Of a DNA stretch of 64,000 nt, positions 51,163-59,935 are shown one piece after another. The notes beneath the pieces are model-generated. The model ran no database searches, was not told the DNA's origin, and was given only the letters and a program-made list of their open reading frames with translations. The translations under genes and the position numbers were made by a program. The stretch comes from JAHRAW01 sp963693025. Its GTDB lineage: Bacteria > Pseudomonadota > Gammaproteobacteria > Arenicellales > Poriferihabitantaceae. Position 1 is the first letter of the stretch. Every line of letters begins with the position of its first letter. The DNA lies in the NCBI GenBank assembly GCA_963693025.1, contig OY843749.1, positions 930,001 through 994,000 on the forward strand. Reading direction: 5' to 3'.

Positions 51163-52681
51163 AAAATGTCTCCCCGGCTTCGGCCTTGCGAGCAATCAAC
51201 GGCGAGCACCGATAGCGCCGCCCATAACTCTGGTGCAGATTGCGCAGCACCGTTTGCACCCGCGCGAGACCGATCCGGTCAGCCCACCGCAGTGGCCCGC
51301 GGGGGTGGTTCATGCCGTATTGCATGGCCTGATCAACCGCAACAATTTCACACACGCCCTGATGGACCGCGTCCGCGCCTTCGTTTGCCAGCATGCACAC
51401 GGTGCGCATCACGCATAACCCCGGCGCATCGCCCAGCACCGACACGGTTTTCCCGAGTGCGTTGAAAAACCCGACGGCGTGTTGCACCGCTTGCGCGCGC
51501 GCGGGTTGCGCTTGGGCGAGCGCGATATGCCGATTGTCGGCGTAGTCGGCCATCAAATCGAATAGTATCAAATCGCGCCGGCCATTCGCGCCGCCGCGCG
51601 CGGTGGCGCTACGGCCATCGGTGAGGGCGAGCATCGTATTTTCGATAAAGATGCCCGCCTCGTCATTCACGGCAACCGCGCCCCCGGCGTCTTCACGGAC
51701 AATGTCCACACCGGCCTTTTCCGCCAGCGCAATCAAGCCGTTGGCCACGCCGAGGTCGCCGCAAACTCGAATCGAGCGGGGGCGGAAGTCGCTACTCACG
51801 GTATCCGCCTCCGGCCGGTTGCCGCTACGGTAATCATACCAGCCGCGGCCGCTTTTCCTGCCGAGAAATCCGCCCGCGACCCGCTCTTTTTGCAACGGCG
51901 AGGGCTCAAACCGCATGTCCTGATCGAATGCGTTGAATACCGATTCGGTCACCGAGTAGTTGACATCATTGCCAATCAAGTCCATCAACTCAAAGGGTCC
52001 CATGCGAAAGCTGGCGGACGCCTTGAAGAGCGCATCCAGCGTGGCGGCGCCGGCGGCGCCTTCCTGCAACAACCTCAGCGGCTCGCCGTAGAAAGCGCGC
52101 GCGACCCGGTTGACGATGAAGCCCGGTGAGTCGCGCGCGTGGACGGGGATTTTCCCCCAGTTGGCGGCGCTGTCAAACACGCGCTGCGCGGTTTTTGCGG
52201 AGGTCGCCGAACCGGAAACCACTTCCACCAATTTCATCACCGGCGCCGGGTTGAAAAAGTGCATGCCGGCCAGATTATGCGGTCTCGCCAGCGCCGCGCC
52301 GAGCGCCGTGATGGAAAGCGAAGACGTGTTGGTGGCAAGCACGGTGGCGGGGTCGCACAGTTGCTCGATTTGCCGAAGCAGTTGTTTTTTAATCCGCGCA
52401 TCTTCCACCACCGCCTCGATGACCAGATTGCACTCCGCCAGTTGCTCAAGCGCCGGGCAGGCGTGAATGCGCGACAGTAGCCGTTCGACCTCGCGCTCGT
52501 CTTTGCGCCCGCGCGCGACCAGTTTGTGCAAGCCGCTTCGGATGGCGGCGATGCCCGCGTCGATGGATTCGGCGCCGGTGTCGTGGAGTTTCACCACATG
52601 CCCGCCGGCGGCGGCGACCTGCGCGATGCCGGCGCCCATGGTGCCGGCGCCCACCACGCCGATGAGGTCCCGCTTCCTCAA
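51155..52681 (-). CDS. 3-hydroxyacyl-CoA dehydrogenase, PaaH type
   Basis: The 508-aa protein has an NAD-binding fold LIGVVGAGTMGAGIAQVAAA, NLVIEAVVEDARIKKQLLRQ, NTSSLSITALGA, HFFNPAPVMKLVEVV and DSPGFIVNRVARAFYGE, then two C-terminal 3HCDH domains, as in the long PaaH/PaaC enzymes. It oxidises 3-hydroxyadipyl-CoA to 3-oxoadipyl-CoA. The start TTG 52681 is placed after the boxB stop; the frame opens upstream at TTG 52717 overlapping boxB by 26 bp. Confidence 0.88.
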   Translation of the reverse strand: MRKRDLIGVVGAGTMGAGIAQVAAAGGHVVKLHDTGAESIDAGIAAIRSGLHKLVARGRKDEREVERLLSRIHACPALEQLAECNLVIEAVVEDARIKKQLLRQIEQLCDPATVLATNTSSLSITALGAALARPHNLAGMHFFNPAPVMKLVEVVSGSATSAKTAQRVFDSAANWGKIPVHARDSPGFIVNRVARAFYGEPLRLLQEGAAGAATLDALFKASASFRMGPFELMDLIGNDVNYSVTESVFNAFDQDMRFEPSPLQKERVAGGFLGRKSGRGWYDYRSGNRPEADTVSSDFRPRSIRVCGDLGVANGLIALAEKAGVDIVREDAGGAVAVNDEAGIFIENTMLALTDGRSATARGGANGRRDLILFDLMADYADNRHIALAQAQPARAQAVQHAVGFFNALGKTVSVLGDAPGLCVMRTVCMLANEGADAVHQGVCEIVAVDQAMQYGMNHPRGPLRWADRIGLARVQTVLRNLHQSYGRRYRCSPLIARKAEAGETFYE

Positions 52682-52691
52682 GCCGGCCGGT

Positions 52692-54137
52692 TCACGGGCG
52701 AATCTTGACGTATTCAAATTCGCCCGGCAGTTGGTTGATGCCGGTTTTGGGCGGCATAATCCAACCGGCGTATTTGCCCGGCTCGGTTTCCGCCTTCATC
52801 AGCGAAGCGATGAATTCGCCGTCCTGCGGCGAGGGCAACCACCGGTGGCGTTGATTGGCGAATGCGTCTTCGCCGATTATCTCGCCGGCGGGATTGGCGT
52901 GAACTTTGGCGAATTCACCAATCGCCCGGTGGAAGGCGCCGTGGGGAAGCGTGAACGCGAATGCGATGCCGCGCTTGGCGACGATCGCATTCCAGCGCAC
53001 CATCCCCTTGCCCGCCTCCCGGCTGTAATCATCGCGCAAGCGCATGTTGAGCGCATTCAGCGCCGGCTCAGCCACGGTTGTGGCCTTGCCGTCGAGCAAG
53101 CGCAGGGTGGGGTAGGTGTCGTCGGCAAGTTGATGATCGTCGTCGATTTTCTCCTCGCGGTAACGCCCCTTGACGCCCGCGCTGAACGCGTTCGCCGCGT
53201 TGGTGGACAACTCGGAGCCAAACAAGTCGAGCGACAAACTGTAATGCAAGTTGGCTTTTTTCTGCAGCGTCGGCAGGTCGATCACCTCCAGCGCGCGCAC
53301 CGCCTCAATGTCATACGGGTCATCGATGCCGGCGCGCCGCATGGCGTCGCAGGTGCGCTCGATGACCCTGCCAATTCCCGATTCCCCGACGAACATGTGG
53401 TGCGCTTCTTCGGTCAGCATGAAGCGACAGGTGCGCGACAGCGGGTCGAAACCGGATTGCGCCAGGCTTTCGAGTTGCATCTTGCCGTCCCGGTCGGTGA
53501 AATAGGTGAACATGAAAAACGACAGCCAGTCGGGGGTTTCCTGATTGAAAGCGCCGAGCATCCGCGGTTTGTCCCGGTGACCGGAGCAGCGCTTCAACAA
53601 CTCATTCGACTCCTCGCGCCCGTCCGCGCCGAAATACTTCTGCAACAAATAGACCATCGCCCACAGATGCCGCGCCTCTTCCACGTTGACCTGAAACAGG
53701 TTGCGCATATCGTAAAGCGACGGCGCGGTTTTCCCCAGGTGGCGCTGCTGCTCCACCGAAGCCGGCTCGGTATCGCCCTGAATCACCACCAAGCGCCGCA
53801 ACATACCGCGATATTCGCCCGGCACTTCCTGCCACGCCGGGCGCCCCTTGTGGTCGCCAAACCCGATTTTTCGCCCCGGCGCAGGCGGCGCCAACAACAC
53901 GCCCCAGCGATATTCCGGCATTTTCACATAATCAAATTTAGCCCAGTTCCCTTTCTCCACGCCGACCGCCGTGCGCAGATAGACCAACGAGCGCTGAAAA
54001 CCCGCGGGTCCCATTGTCCGCCACCACTCCAGATAACCCGAATGCCAACGATCAAGCGCCTTCAACACCCGCCGGTCACCGGCAAGGTCAACATTGTTGG
54101 GAATAGAAGCGGCATAATCAACCGCATCACTTTGCAT
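52692..54137 (-). CDS. boxB: Benzoyl-CoA 2,3-epoxidase oxygenase subunit BoxB
   Basis: The 481-aa class I diiron oxygenase epoxidises benzoyl-CoA, with electrons from BoxA (not seen in the window). The two metal-binding helices carry VNVEEARHLWAMVYLLQKY (153-157) and MLTEEAHHMFVGESG (243-247). IPNNVDLAGDRRVLKALDRW at the N-terminus and WIMPPKTGINQLPGEFEYV at the C-terminus are typical. The ATG at 54135-54137 follows GGAGAGAG; upstream frame sequence is unrelated. Length matches BoxB (about 475). Confidence 0.93.
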   Translation of the reverse strand: MQSDAVDYAASIPNNVDLAGDRRVLKALDRWHSGYLEWWRTMGPAGFQRSLVYLRTAVGVEKGNWAKFDYVKMPEYRWGVLLAPPAPGRKIGFGDHKGRPAWQEVPGEYRGMLRRLVVIQGDTEPASVEQQRHLGKTAPSLYDMRNLFQVNVEEARHLWAMVYLLQKYFGADGREESNELLKRCSGHRDKPRMLGAFNQETPDWLSFFMFTYFTDRDGKMQLESLAQSGFDPLSRTCRFMLTEEAHHMFVGESGIGRVIERTCDAMRRAGIDDPYDIEAVRALEVIDLPTLQKKANLHYSLSLDLFGSELSTNAANAFSAGVKGRYREEKIDDDHQLADDTYPTLRLLDGKATTVAEPALNALNMRLRDDYSREAGKGMVRWNAIVAKRGIAFAFTLPHGAFHRAIGEFAKVHANPAGEIIGEDAFANQRHRWLPSPQDGEFIASLMKAETEPGKYAGWIMPPKTGINQLPGEFEYVKIRP

Positions 54138-54356
54138 CGTCTCTCTCCACAAACCCTTCCCCCGGTTATAGCACGACGCCGGCAAAAACAGCAACAACAG
54201 AGCCGTGCCGGCGCCTCGCTCAACGGGCGCGACGGCTTCAGGAAATTCTTGACTTTCTAGCGCCCGAGGTTTACGGTCACCCGTCTTCGGATGGGGATAG
54301 CCCTGTAACACAACGGTTGGAACAAAGCCTTTACTTTAAGGTCGGAGGAATGAAAA

Positions 54357-55928
54357 ATGACAAAACGTAATATGCTACTGGTCGCGTTGCTGGCCGCCTG
54401 CTTGCCCGGCATCATTGCATGGGCCGATGAGCCGAAACGCGGCGGCACTCTGGTGATGTCGGTGCAAAACACACCGCGCCATCTCAACCCCGCGGTGCAA
54501 TCCGGTATCGCCACCGGTGAGCCGGGTACCCAACTGTTCGCCTCGCCGCTGCGCTACGACGAAGGCTGGAATCCACAGCCCTATCTGGCGCAATCCTGGG
54601 CGGTGGCCGAGGATGGCTTGTCGGTGACGCTCAACCTGGTCAAGGGCGCGACCTTCCACGACGGGCATCCGATTACCTCCGAAGACGTGGCGTTTTCGGT
54701 TGAAACGGTGAAAGCCAATCATCCGTTCAAGTCGATGTTTGAGCCGGTGGAAAGGGTGGATACGCCGGATGCGCACACCGCCGTTCTCAGACTTTCCCGG
54801 CCTCACCCTGCGTTGATGCTGGCGATGTCTTCGCAACTGCTGCCGATTATCCCCCAACACGTTTACGGCGACGGCCAGGACCCCAAAACGCATCCGCAAA
54901 ATTCGGAAAACGTGGTCGGTTCGGGGCCGTTCAAACTGGTTGAGTACAAGCGCGACCAGCACATCATCCTTGAGCGATACGAGGACTTTTTTATTCCGAA
55001 CCGCCCCTATCTCGACAAAATCGTCATGCGCATCATCAAGGACGGCTCTGCCCGCACCATCGCCCTCGACAATGAGCAGGTGCATGTCTCGGGCTTCGAG
55101 GAGTTGCCGCGCGACCTGCTTCGGCTGAGAAAAAATGCCGACCTGAATGTGTCCGGCGAAGGCTATGCCGCCATCGGCTCAATCGTCTGGCTGGCGTTCA
55201 ACACCCAACAGGGCAAGACCGCCGACAAGCGTGTGCGCCAGGCGATTGCCTATGCGGTTGACCGCGATTTTATCCTGCAGGCGATTATGCTGCAGACGGC
55301 GCGAGCCGCAAAGACCGGGATTCATCCCGGTAGCCCGTTTTATGACGACAGCGTGAACGGCTACGATGTGGATATCGACAAAGCCAACCGAATTCTGGAT
55401 GAGGCCGGTTATGCGCGCGGCGATAACGGTGTTCGTTTCGCCCTGACGGTGGATTTCGGCTGGGAGTCGGTCAAAGCCTATGCCGAGTATCTGAAACCGC
55501 AACTCAAAAAAATCGGCATCGATGTGACGGTGCGCGCCTCCGCCGATTTTCCTTCATGGGCGAAACGAATTTCCAATCACGAATTCGATATGACCATAGA
55601 TAATGTATTCAACTGGGGCGACCCGGTAATCGGCGTCCACCGAACTTATAGCAGCGACAACATCAAGAAAGGCGTTATTTGGTCAAACACGCAGCAATAC
55701 GCCAATCCCAGGGTGGATGAACTGATGAAACTCGCGGGTGCGACTTACGACATCGGAGCGCGCAAAAGGCACTACGCTGAATTCCAGCAAATTCTGGCGG
55801 ACGAATTGCCAATCTACTCGCTATACGCAAGCCCGTATCACACCGTCGCCAACACCACGGTGGGCAATCCGCCCAACTCAATCTGGGGCACTTGCGCTCC
55901 ACTGGACCGCGTTTATCTGAAAAACTAG
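54357..55928 (+). CDS. Peptide-type ABC transporter substrate-binding protein (family 5)
   Basis: The 523-aa periplasmic protein has a signal peptide (LLVALLAACLPGIIAWAD) and the SBP_bac_5 fold: RGGTLVMSVQNTPRHLNPAV, YDEGWNPQPYLAQSWAV, FHDGHPITSEDVAFSVE, VGSGPFKLVEYKRD and VRQAIAYAVDRDFILQ. It is the first gene of a plus-strand dpp-like operon. A good ribosome site (GGAGGAATG) precedes ATG 54357. The substrate (peptide, nickel or other solute) is not readable. Confidence 0.9.
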   Translation: MTKRNMLLVALLAACLPGIIAWADEPKRGGTLVMSVQNTPRHLNPAVQSGIATGEPGTQLFASPLRYDEGWNPQPYLAQSWAVAEDGLSVTLNLVKGATFHDGHPITSEDVAFSVETVKANHPFKSMFEPVERVDTPDAHTAVLRLSRPHPALMLAMSSQLLPIIPQHVYGDGQDPKTHPQNSENVVGSGPFKLVEYKRDQHIILERYEDFFIPNRPYLDKIVMRIIKDGSARTIALDNEQVHVSGFEELPRDLLRLRKNADLNVSGEGYAAIGSIVWLAFNTQQGKTADKRVRQAIAYAVDRDFILQAIMLQTARAAKTGIHPGSPFYDDSVNGYDVDIDKANRILDEAGYARGDNGVRFALTVDFGWESVKAYAEYLKPQLKKIGIDVTVRASADFPSWAKRISNHEFDMTIDNVFNWGDPVIGVHRTYSSDNIKKGVIWSNTQQYANPRVDELMKLAGATYDIGARKRHYAEFQQILADELPIYSLYASPYHTVANTTVGNPPNSIWGTCAPLDRVYLKN

Positions 55929-56010
55929 TTGCCCGTGCGCGCCCCCGCTCATCGGTGACAGACGCCGACCGAACGGCATATCAACGGCAGGCGGGGAGCG
56001 GACCGGGCGA

Positions 56011-56985
56011 ATGGACTTTTGTAGCACGCTCGCCAAGCGGATTGGCTTCGGCCTGTTGTTGCTGTTTGCGGTACTGGTTCTCAACTTCTCCCTGATTACC
56101 ATCGCCCCCGGCGACATTGCCGACACCATCGCCGGCGTGATGGGCGGCGCCAACGAGCAGGTGCTTGCCGAAATCCGCGCGCGTTACGGTCTCGACCAGC
56201 CGTTTCATCTGCAACTCTGGCGCTATCTCAGCGCCGTGGCCGTTTTCGATCTCGGCTATTCCTACTATTTTAATACCCCGGTCACCACGCTGATTCTGGA
56301 AAAGTTACCGGCCACCCTGTTGCTGGTATTTTCCGCGCAGATAGTGGCCATCATCGTCGGCACGCTGCTCGGCGTATTGGCGGCTAAAAAGCCCAATGGC
56401 GCGGTCAGCCTTGTGGTCACCTTTCTGTCGCTGTTCGGTTTCGCGGCGCCGGTTTTCTGGACCGGCATTTTGCTGATCATCCTGTTGGTGTCGGTCTTTC
56501 CCGTGTTCCCCGTCGGCGGCATGACGGATGTTACCATCGAAGGCGGGTTTTTCATCCAGTCGCTGGATTTACTGCACCACCTGTGCCTGCCGACGGTTAC
56601 GCTGGCGTCGATATTCCTGGCTTTATACAGCCGCCACGCGCGCGCCTCCATGCTCGAAGTGCTGGGGGCCGACTACATCCGTACCGCGCGCGCCAAGGGC
56701 GTGCCCGAACACGGCGTGCTCTACAAGCATGCGCTCAAAAACGCCCTGGGACCGGTGGTGACCGTCGCCGGCTTGCAGTTTTCCGCCGTGATTTCCGGCG
56801 CGGTGGTGGTGGAGACCGTATTCAGTTGGCCGGGGCTCGGCACGCTGGCGTTGCAATCCATCCTGGCGCGCGACACGCCCACCATCATGGGCATCCTGTT
56901 CTTTTCATCATTCGTGGTCATCTTGTTCAATATCTTGACCGACATCACATTGCGCGCAATCGACCCGCGCATCAAGTCGGGATAG
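56011..56985 (+). CDS. Peptide-type ABC transporter permease (DppB-like)
   Basis: The 324-aa inner-membrane protein has six hydrophobic segments and the DppB pattern: LAKRIGFGLLLLFAVLVLNF, RYGLDQPFHLQLWRYLSA, TLLLVFSAQIVAIIVGTLLG, the EAA loop YIRTARAKGVPEHGVLYKHA, and VVETVFSWPGLGTLALQSI. It works with the next permease to form the pore. Confidence 0.92.
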   Translation: MDFCSTLAKRIGFGLLLLFAVLVLNFSLITIAPGDIADTIAGVMGGANEQVLAEIRARYGLDQPFHLQLWRYLSAVAVFDLGYSYYFNTPVTTLILEKLPATLLLVFSAQIVAIIVGTLLGVLAAKKPNGAVSLVVTFLSLFGFAAPVFWTGILLIILLVSVFPVFPVGGMTDVTIEGGFFIQSLDLLHHLCLPTVTLASIFLALYSRHARASMLEVLGADYIRTARAKGVPEHGVLYKHALKNALGPVVTVAGLQFSAVISGAVVVETVFSWPGLGTLALQSILARDTPTIMGILFFSSFVVILFNILTDITLRAIDPRIKSG

Positions 56986-57000
56986 GAAACCGCAATCGCA

Positions 57001-57894
57001 ATGCCAAAACCCGCGACCACCGCCGAACAACACGCCGGGCGGGCGGCGACCGCGGCGCATCCGCTCACGGAAATGACCGCGATGTTCTGCGGAAACCACG
57101 CGGCGGTCGCCGGCTTGGTGTTGTTGATATTGATCCTGCTGTTCGCGTTTGTCGGTCCCGCCATTCATCCGGCGGACCCGTTCGAGATGGTGTGGGCGCC
57201 GTTTTCGCCGCCCGGCGCGGACGGATTTGCGCTCGGCACGGATTATCTCGGACGCGACATTCTGACGCTAATGATGGCCGGCGGGCGAGTTTCCATCGCA
57301 ATCGGCCTCGCCGCGGCGGCGATTTCGGTCGTGATCGGCGTCGCCGTCGGCGCCTTCGCCGGCTACTACGGCGGCGTTGTCGAAGAGATATTGATGCGCT
57401 TCACCGAGTTCTTTCAGGTTCTGCCCACGCTACTGTTCTCCATGGTCATCGTCGCGCTGTTCGGCGCCTCGCTGGCGACCGTCACCGCGGCCATCGGCGT
57501 GGTCAGTTGGACCACGGTGGCGCGCGTCACCAGGGCGGAATTTCTGCGCATCCGCGAACTGGAATACGTCACCGCCGCGCGCTCGGGTAGCGCGCGCGAT
57601 GGCTACCTCATCTTCCGCGTGATACTGCCGAATGCGCTGCCGCCGATCATCGTGCAAGCCAACCTGATGGTCGGCTCGGCGATTCTGTTTGAGGCGGCGC
57701 TCAGTTTTCTCGGACTGAGCGATCCCAACGTCGTCAGTTGGGGGCAGGTGATCGGCTCCAACCGCCCCTATGTGCTGGACGCCGGCTTTGCGGTGGCGAT
57801 TCCCGGCCTCGCCATTTTTTTCACCGTGCTGGCCATTTCGCTCATCGGCGACGGGCTCAATGATGCGCTCAACCCCAAATTGAGGCAGCGGTAG
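57001..57894 (+). CDS. Peptide-type ABC transporter permease (DppC-like)
   Basis: The 297-aa permease has GTDYLGRDILTLMMAGGRVS, AGYYGGVVEEILMRFTEFFQ, the EAA loop RELEYVTAARSGSARDGYLI and AALSFLGLSDPNVVSWG, all DppC marks. It starts 15 bp after the DppB-like gene and ends directly at the next start. The N-terminus is longer than in some homologues (MPKPATTAEQHAGRAATAAH). Confidence 0.92.
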   Translation: MPKPATTAEQHAGRAATAAHPLTEMTAMFCGNHAAVAGLVLLILILLFAFVGPAIHPADPFEMVWAPFSPPGADGFALGTDYLGRDILTLMMAGGRVSIAIGLAAAAISVVIGVAVGAFAGYYGGVVEEILMRFTEFFQVLPTLLFSMVIVALFGASLATVTAAIGVVSWTTVARVTRAEFLRIRELEYVTAARSGSARDGYLIFRVILPNALPPIIVQANLMVGSAILFEAALSFLGLSDPNVVSWGQVIGSNRPYVLDAGFAVAIPGLAIFFTVLAISLIGDGLNDALNPKLRQR

Positions 57895-58890
57895 GTGGAC
57901 GCCGAGCCGCTGTTGCGCGTCGAGGATGTGGTGGTTGACTTCAACACCCGTTACGGCAAGGCGCGCGTTCTCGACCACATCACGTTGAGCGTGAATCGCC
58001 GAGAAACACTCGGCATCGTCGGTGAATCCGGCTGTGGCAAGTCGATGACCGCGCTGGCGATAATGGGCTTGGTGCCCGACCCGCCCGGCAAGGTCGTCTC
58101 CGGCTCCATTCAAATCGCCGGGCGCGAGTTGACCGGGCTGGACAATGACCGGATGCGCCGGATTCGCGGCGCGGAAATCAGTATGATATTTCAGGAGCCG
58201 ATGTCCTCGCTCAACCCGGTGTTCACCGTCGGCGAGCAGATTGCCGAAAGCGTCCGCCTGCATGAAAACGCCAGCCCGAAGGCGGCAATGGCGCGCGCCG
58301 TTGACATGCTGAAGGCGGTGGACATCCCGGAAGCCGCTGCGCGCACCAGGGCCTATCCGCATCAGTTGTCCGGCGGCATGCGTCAACGGGTGATGATAGC
58401 GATTGCGCTCGCCTGCCGCCCGCGCGTATTGATTGCGGATGAGCCCACCACCGCCCTCGATACCACCGTGCAGGCGCAGATTTTTGATTTGTTGCAAGAC
58501 CTGCAAAGCGAGATTGGCAGCGCCATCATCGTCATAACCCACGACATGGGCGCGATCGCCGAACTGGCGGACAAAGTGGCGGTGATGTATGCCGGCCGGG
58601 TGGTCGAACAAGGCGCCGTAGACAAGGTGCTGACAACGCCCCGGCATCCGTATACCAAGGGGCTCATCGCGTGCGTGCCACACCTCGACCCGGCGCCGAG
58701 CGCAACACGGCGTGAACTCGTGGAAATTCCCGGCGTGGTGCCGACGCTGCTCGAACGCAGTGATGGCTGCGCTTTTGCGCCGCGCTGCGCCGAGGCGCTT
58801 GAGCGTTGCGCAACCCAAAAACCGGACATGCGCGAGATTCATCCGGGGCATCTGACGGCTTGCTGGGCGGCCGGCGGCGCAGCGCAATGA
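57895..58890 (+). CDS. Peptide-type ABC transporter ATP-binding protein (DppD-like)
   Basis: The 331-aa ATPase has IVGESGCGKSMTALAIMGLV, MIFQEPMSSLNPVFTVGEQI, LSGGMRQRVMIAIALAC and VLIADEPTTALDTTVQAQIF, with the C-terminal oligopeptide domain (GCAFAPRCAEALERC, cysteines conserved). GTG 57895 starts right after the permease stop. It overlaps the next ATPase by ATGA. Confidence 0.92.
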   Translation: MDAEPLLRVEDVVVDFNTRYGKARVLDHITLSVNRRETLGIVGESGCGKSMTALAIMGLVPDPPGKVVSGSIQIAGRELTGLDNDRMRRIRGAEISMIFQEPMSSLNPVFTVGEQIAESVRLHENASPKAAMARAVDMLKAVDIPEAAARTRAYPHQLSGGMRQRVMIAIALACRPRVLIADEPTTALDTTVQAQIFDLLQDLQSEIGSAIIVITHDMGAIAELADKVAVMYAGRVVEQGAVDKVLTTPRHPYTKGLIACVPHLDPAPSATRRELVEIPGVVPTLLERSDGCAFAPRCAEALERCATQKPDMREIHPGHLTACWAAGGAAQ

Positions 58891-59912
58891 GCGTCGGCGC
58901 CGTTGCGAATGTCAGGACACCCGGAGACGGAAACGCGAACGGCGGCAACGCGCTCTGCGTCGAAGGATTAAAAGTACATTTCGGCGGCGGCAAGAAACTG
59001 TTCACAGGCAGCAAGCCGGTCGTGCACGCCGTGGATGGCGTGAGTTTCACCATCCCGGCAGGCAAAACCTTCGGGCTGGTGGGCGAGAGCGGCTCGGGCA
59101 AAACGACAACCGCGCTGGCGATCATGCGCTTGGTGCCGATAACCGCCGGACGGATGACGCTCGGCGGCAAGGTGATTTCAGATCTGGAAAAGGAGGAGTT
59201 GCGCGCCGCCCGCCGGCAATTCCAGATCATCTTTCAGGACCCGTATTCCTCGCTCGACCCGCGCAAGCGCGCCGCCGAAATCGTGCGCGAACCGCTCGAT
59301 TTGATGCGCATTGGCAGCCCGCAACAGCGCGAGCAACGCGTCTCCGAACTGTTCGACCAAGTCGGGCTGAGCGCCGAGCAGCGCGTGCTGTTTCCGCATC
59401 AATTTTCCGGCGGTCAACGGCAGCGCATCGGTCTTGCGCGAGCGCTGTCAACGACGCCCGACCTCATCGTTTGCGATGAGCCCGTTTCCGCCCTTGATGT
59501 CGCCATTCAGGCGCAGATACTCAATCTGATGGCGGAATTGCAGCGCCGCATGGGGCTCACCTATCTGTTTATTTCGCACGACCTCGGCGTGGTGCAAAAT
59601 ATCTGCGATGAAATCGCAGTCATGTATCTGGGGCAAATCGTGGAGCAGGCGGAGCGCGTCAGTTTGTTCACCAATCCGCTGCATCCGTACACCAAAGCGC
59701 TGCTGGCGGCGGTGCCAACCGTGCACGGCAACAAACGCACTCGCCGCGCGCGCATGCGGCTCAAGGGCGACCCGCCGAGCCCGATTAATCCTCCGCCCGG
59801 CTGCCGCTTTGCCAGCCGTTGCCCGCTGGCGGAGGAGGTCTGCCGCCGCGAATCGCCGCCGCTTCGAGTGGTCGCAAATCAACACCGGGTTGCCTGTCAT
59901 CTGGTTGCCTGA
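58887..59912 (+). CDS. Peptide-type ABC transporter ATP-binding protein (DppF-like)
   Basis: The 341-aa ATPase has LVGESGSGKTTTALAIMRLV, IIFQDPYSSLDPRKRAAEIV, FSGGQRQRIGLARALSTTPD and LIVCDEPVSALDVAIQAQIL, then PPPGCRFASRCPLAEEVC in the C-terminal domain. ATG 58887 overlaps the DppD-like stop by 4 bp. It completes the five-gene transporter. Confidence 0.92.
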   Translation: MSVGAVANVRTPGDGNANGGNALCVEGLKVHFGGGKKLFTGSKPVVHAVDGVSFTIPAGKTFGLVGESGSGKTTTALAIMRLVPITAGRMTLGGKVISDLEKEELRAARRQFQIIFQDPYSSLDPRKRAAEIVREPLDLMRIGSPQQREQRVSELFDQVGLSAEQRVLFPHQFSGGQRQRIGLARALSTTPDLIVCDEPVSALDVAIQAQILNLMAELQRRMGLTYLFISHDLGVVQNICDEIAVMYLGQIVEQAERVSLFTNPLHPYTKALLAAVPTVHGNKRTRRARMRLKGDPPSPINPPPGCRFASRCPLAEEVCRRESPPLRVVANQHRVACHLVA

Positions 59913-59935
59913 AACCCCCGTCCCGGAAAAATCCA

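Noticed and set aside
52467..54260. 597-codon plus-strand open frame opposite boxB
   Set aside because: It is a high-GC shadow of boxB: His/Arg/Gln-rich sequence, no motifs, while the minus strand has full BoxB motifs.
57430..58887. 485-codon minus-strand frame opposite the DppC/DppD genes
   Set aside because: Spans two real plus-strand genes and has biased, motif-free composition.
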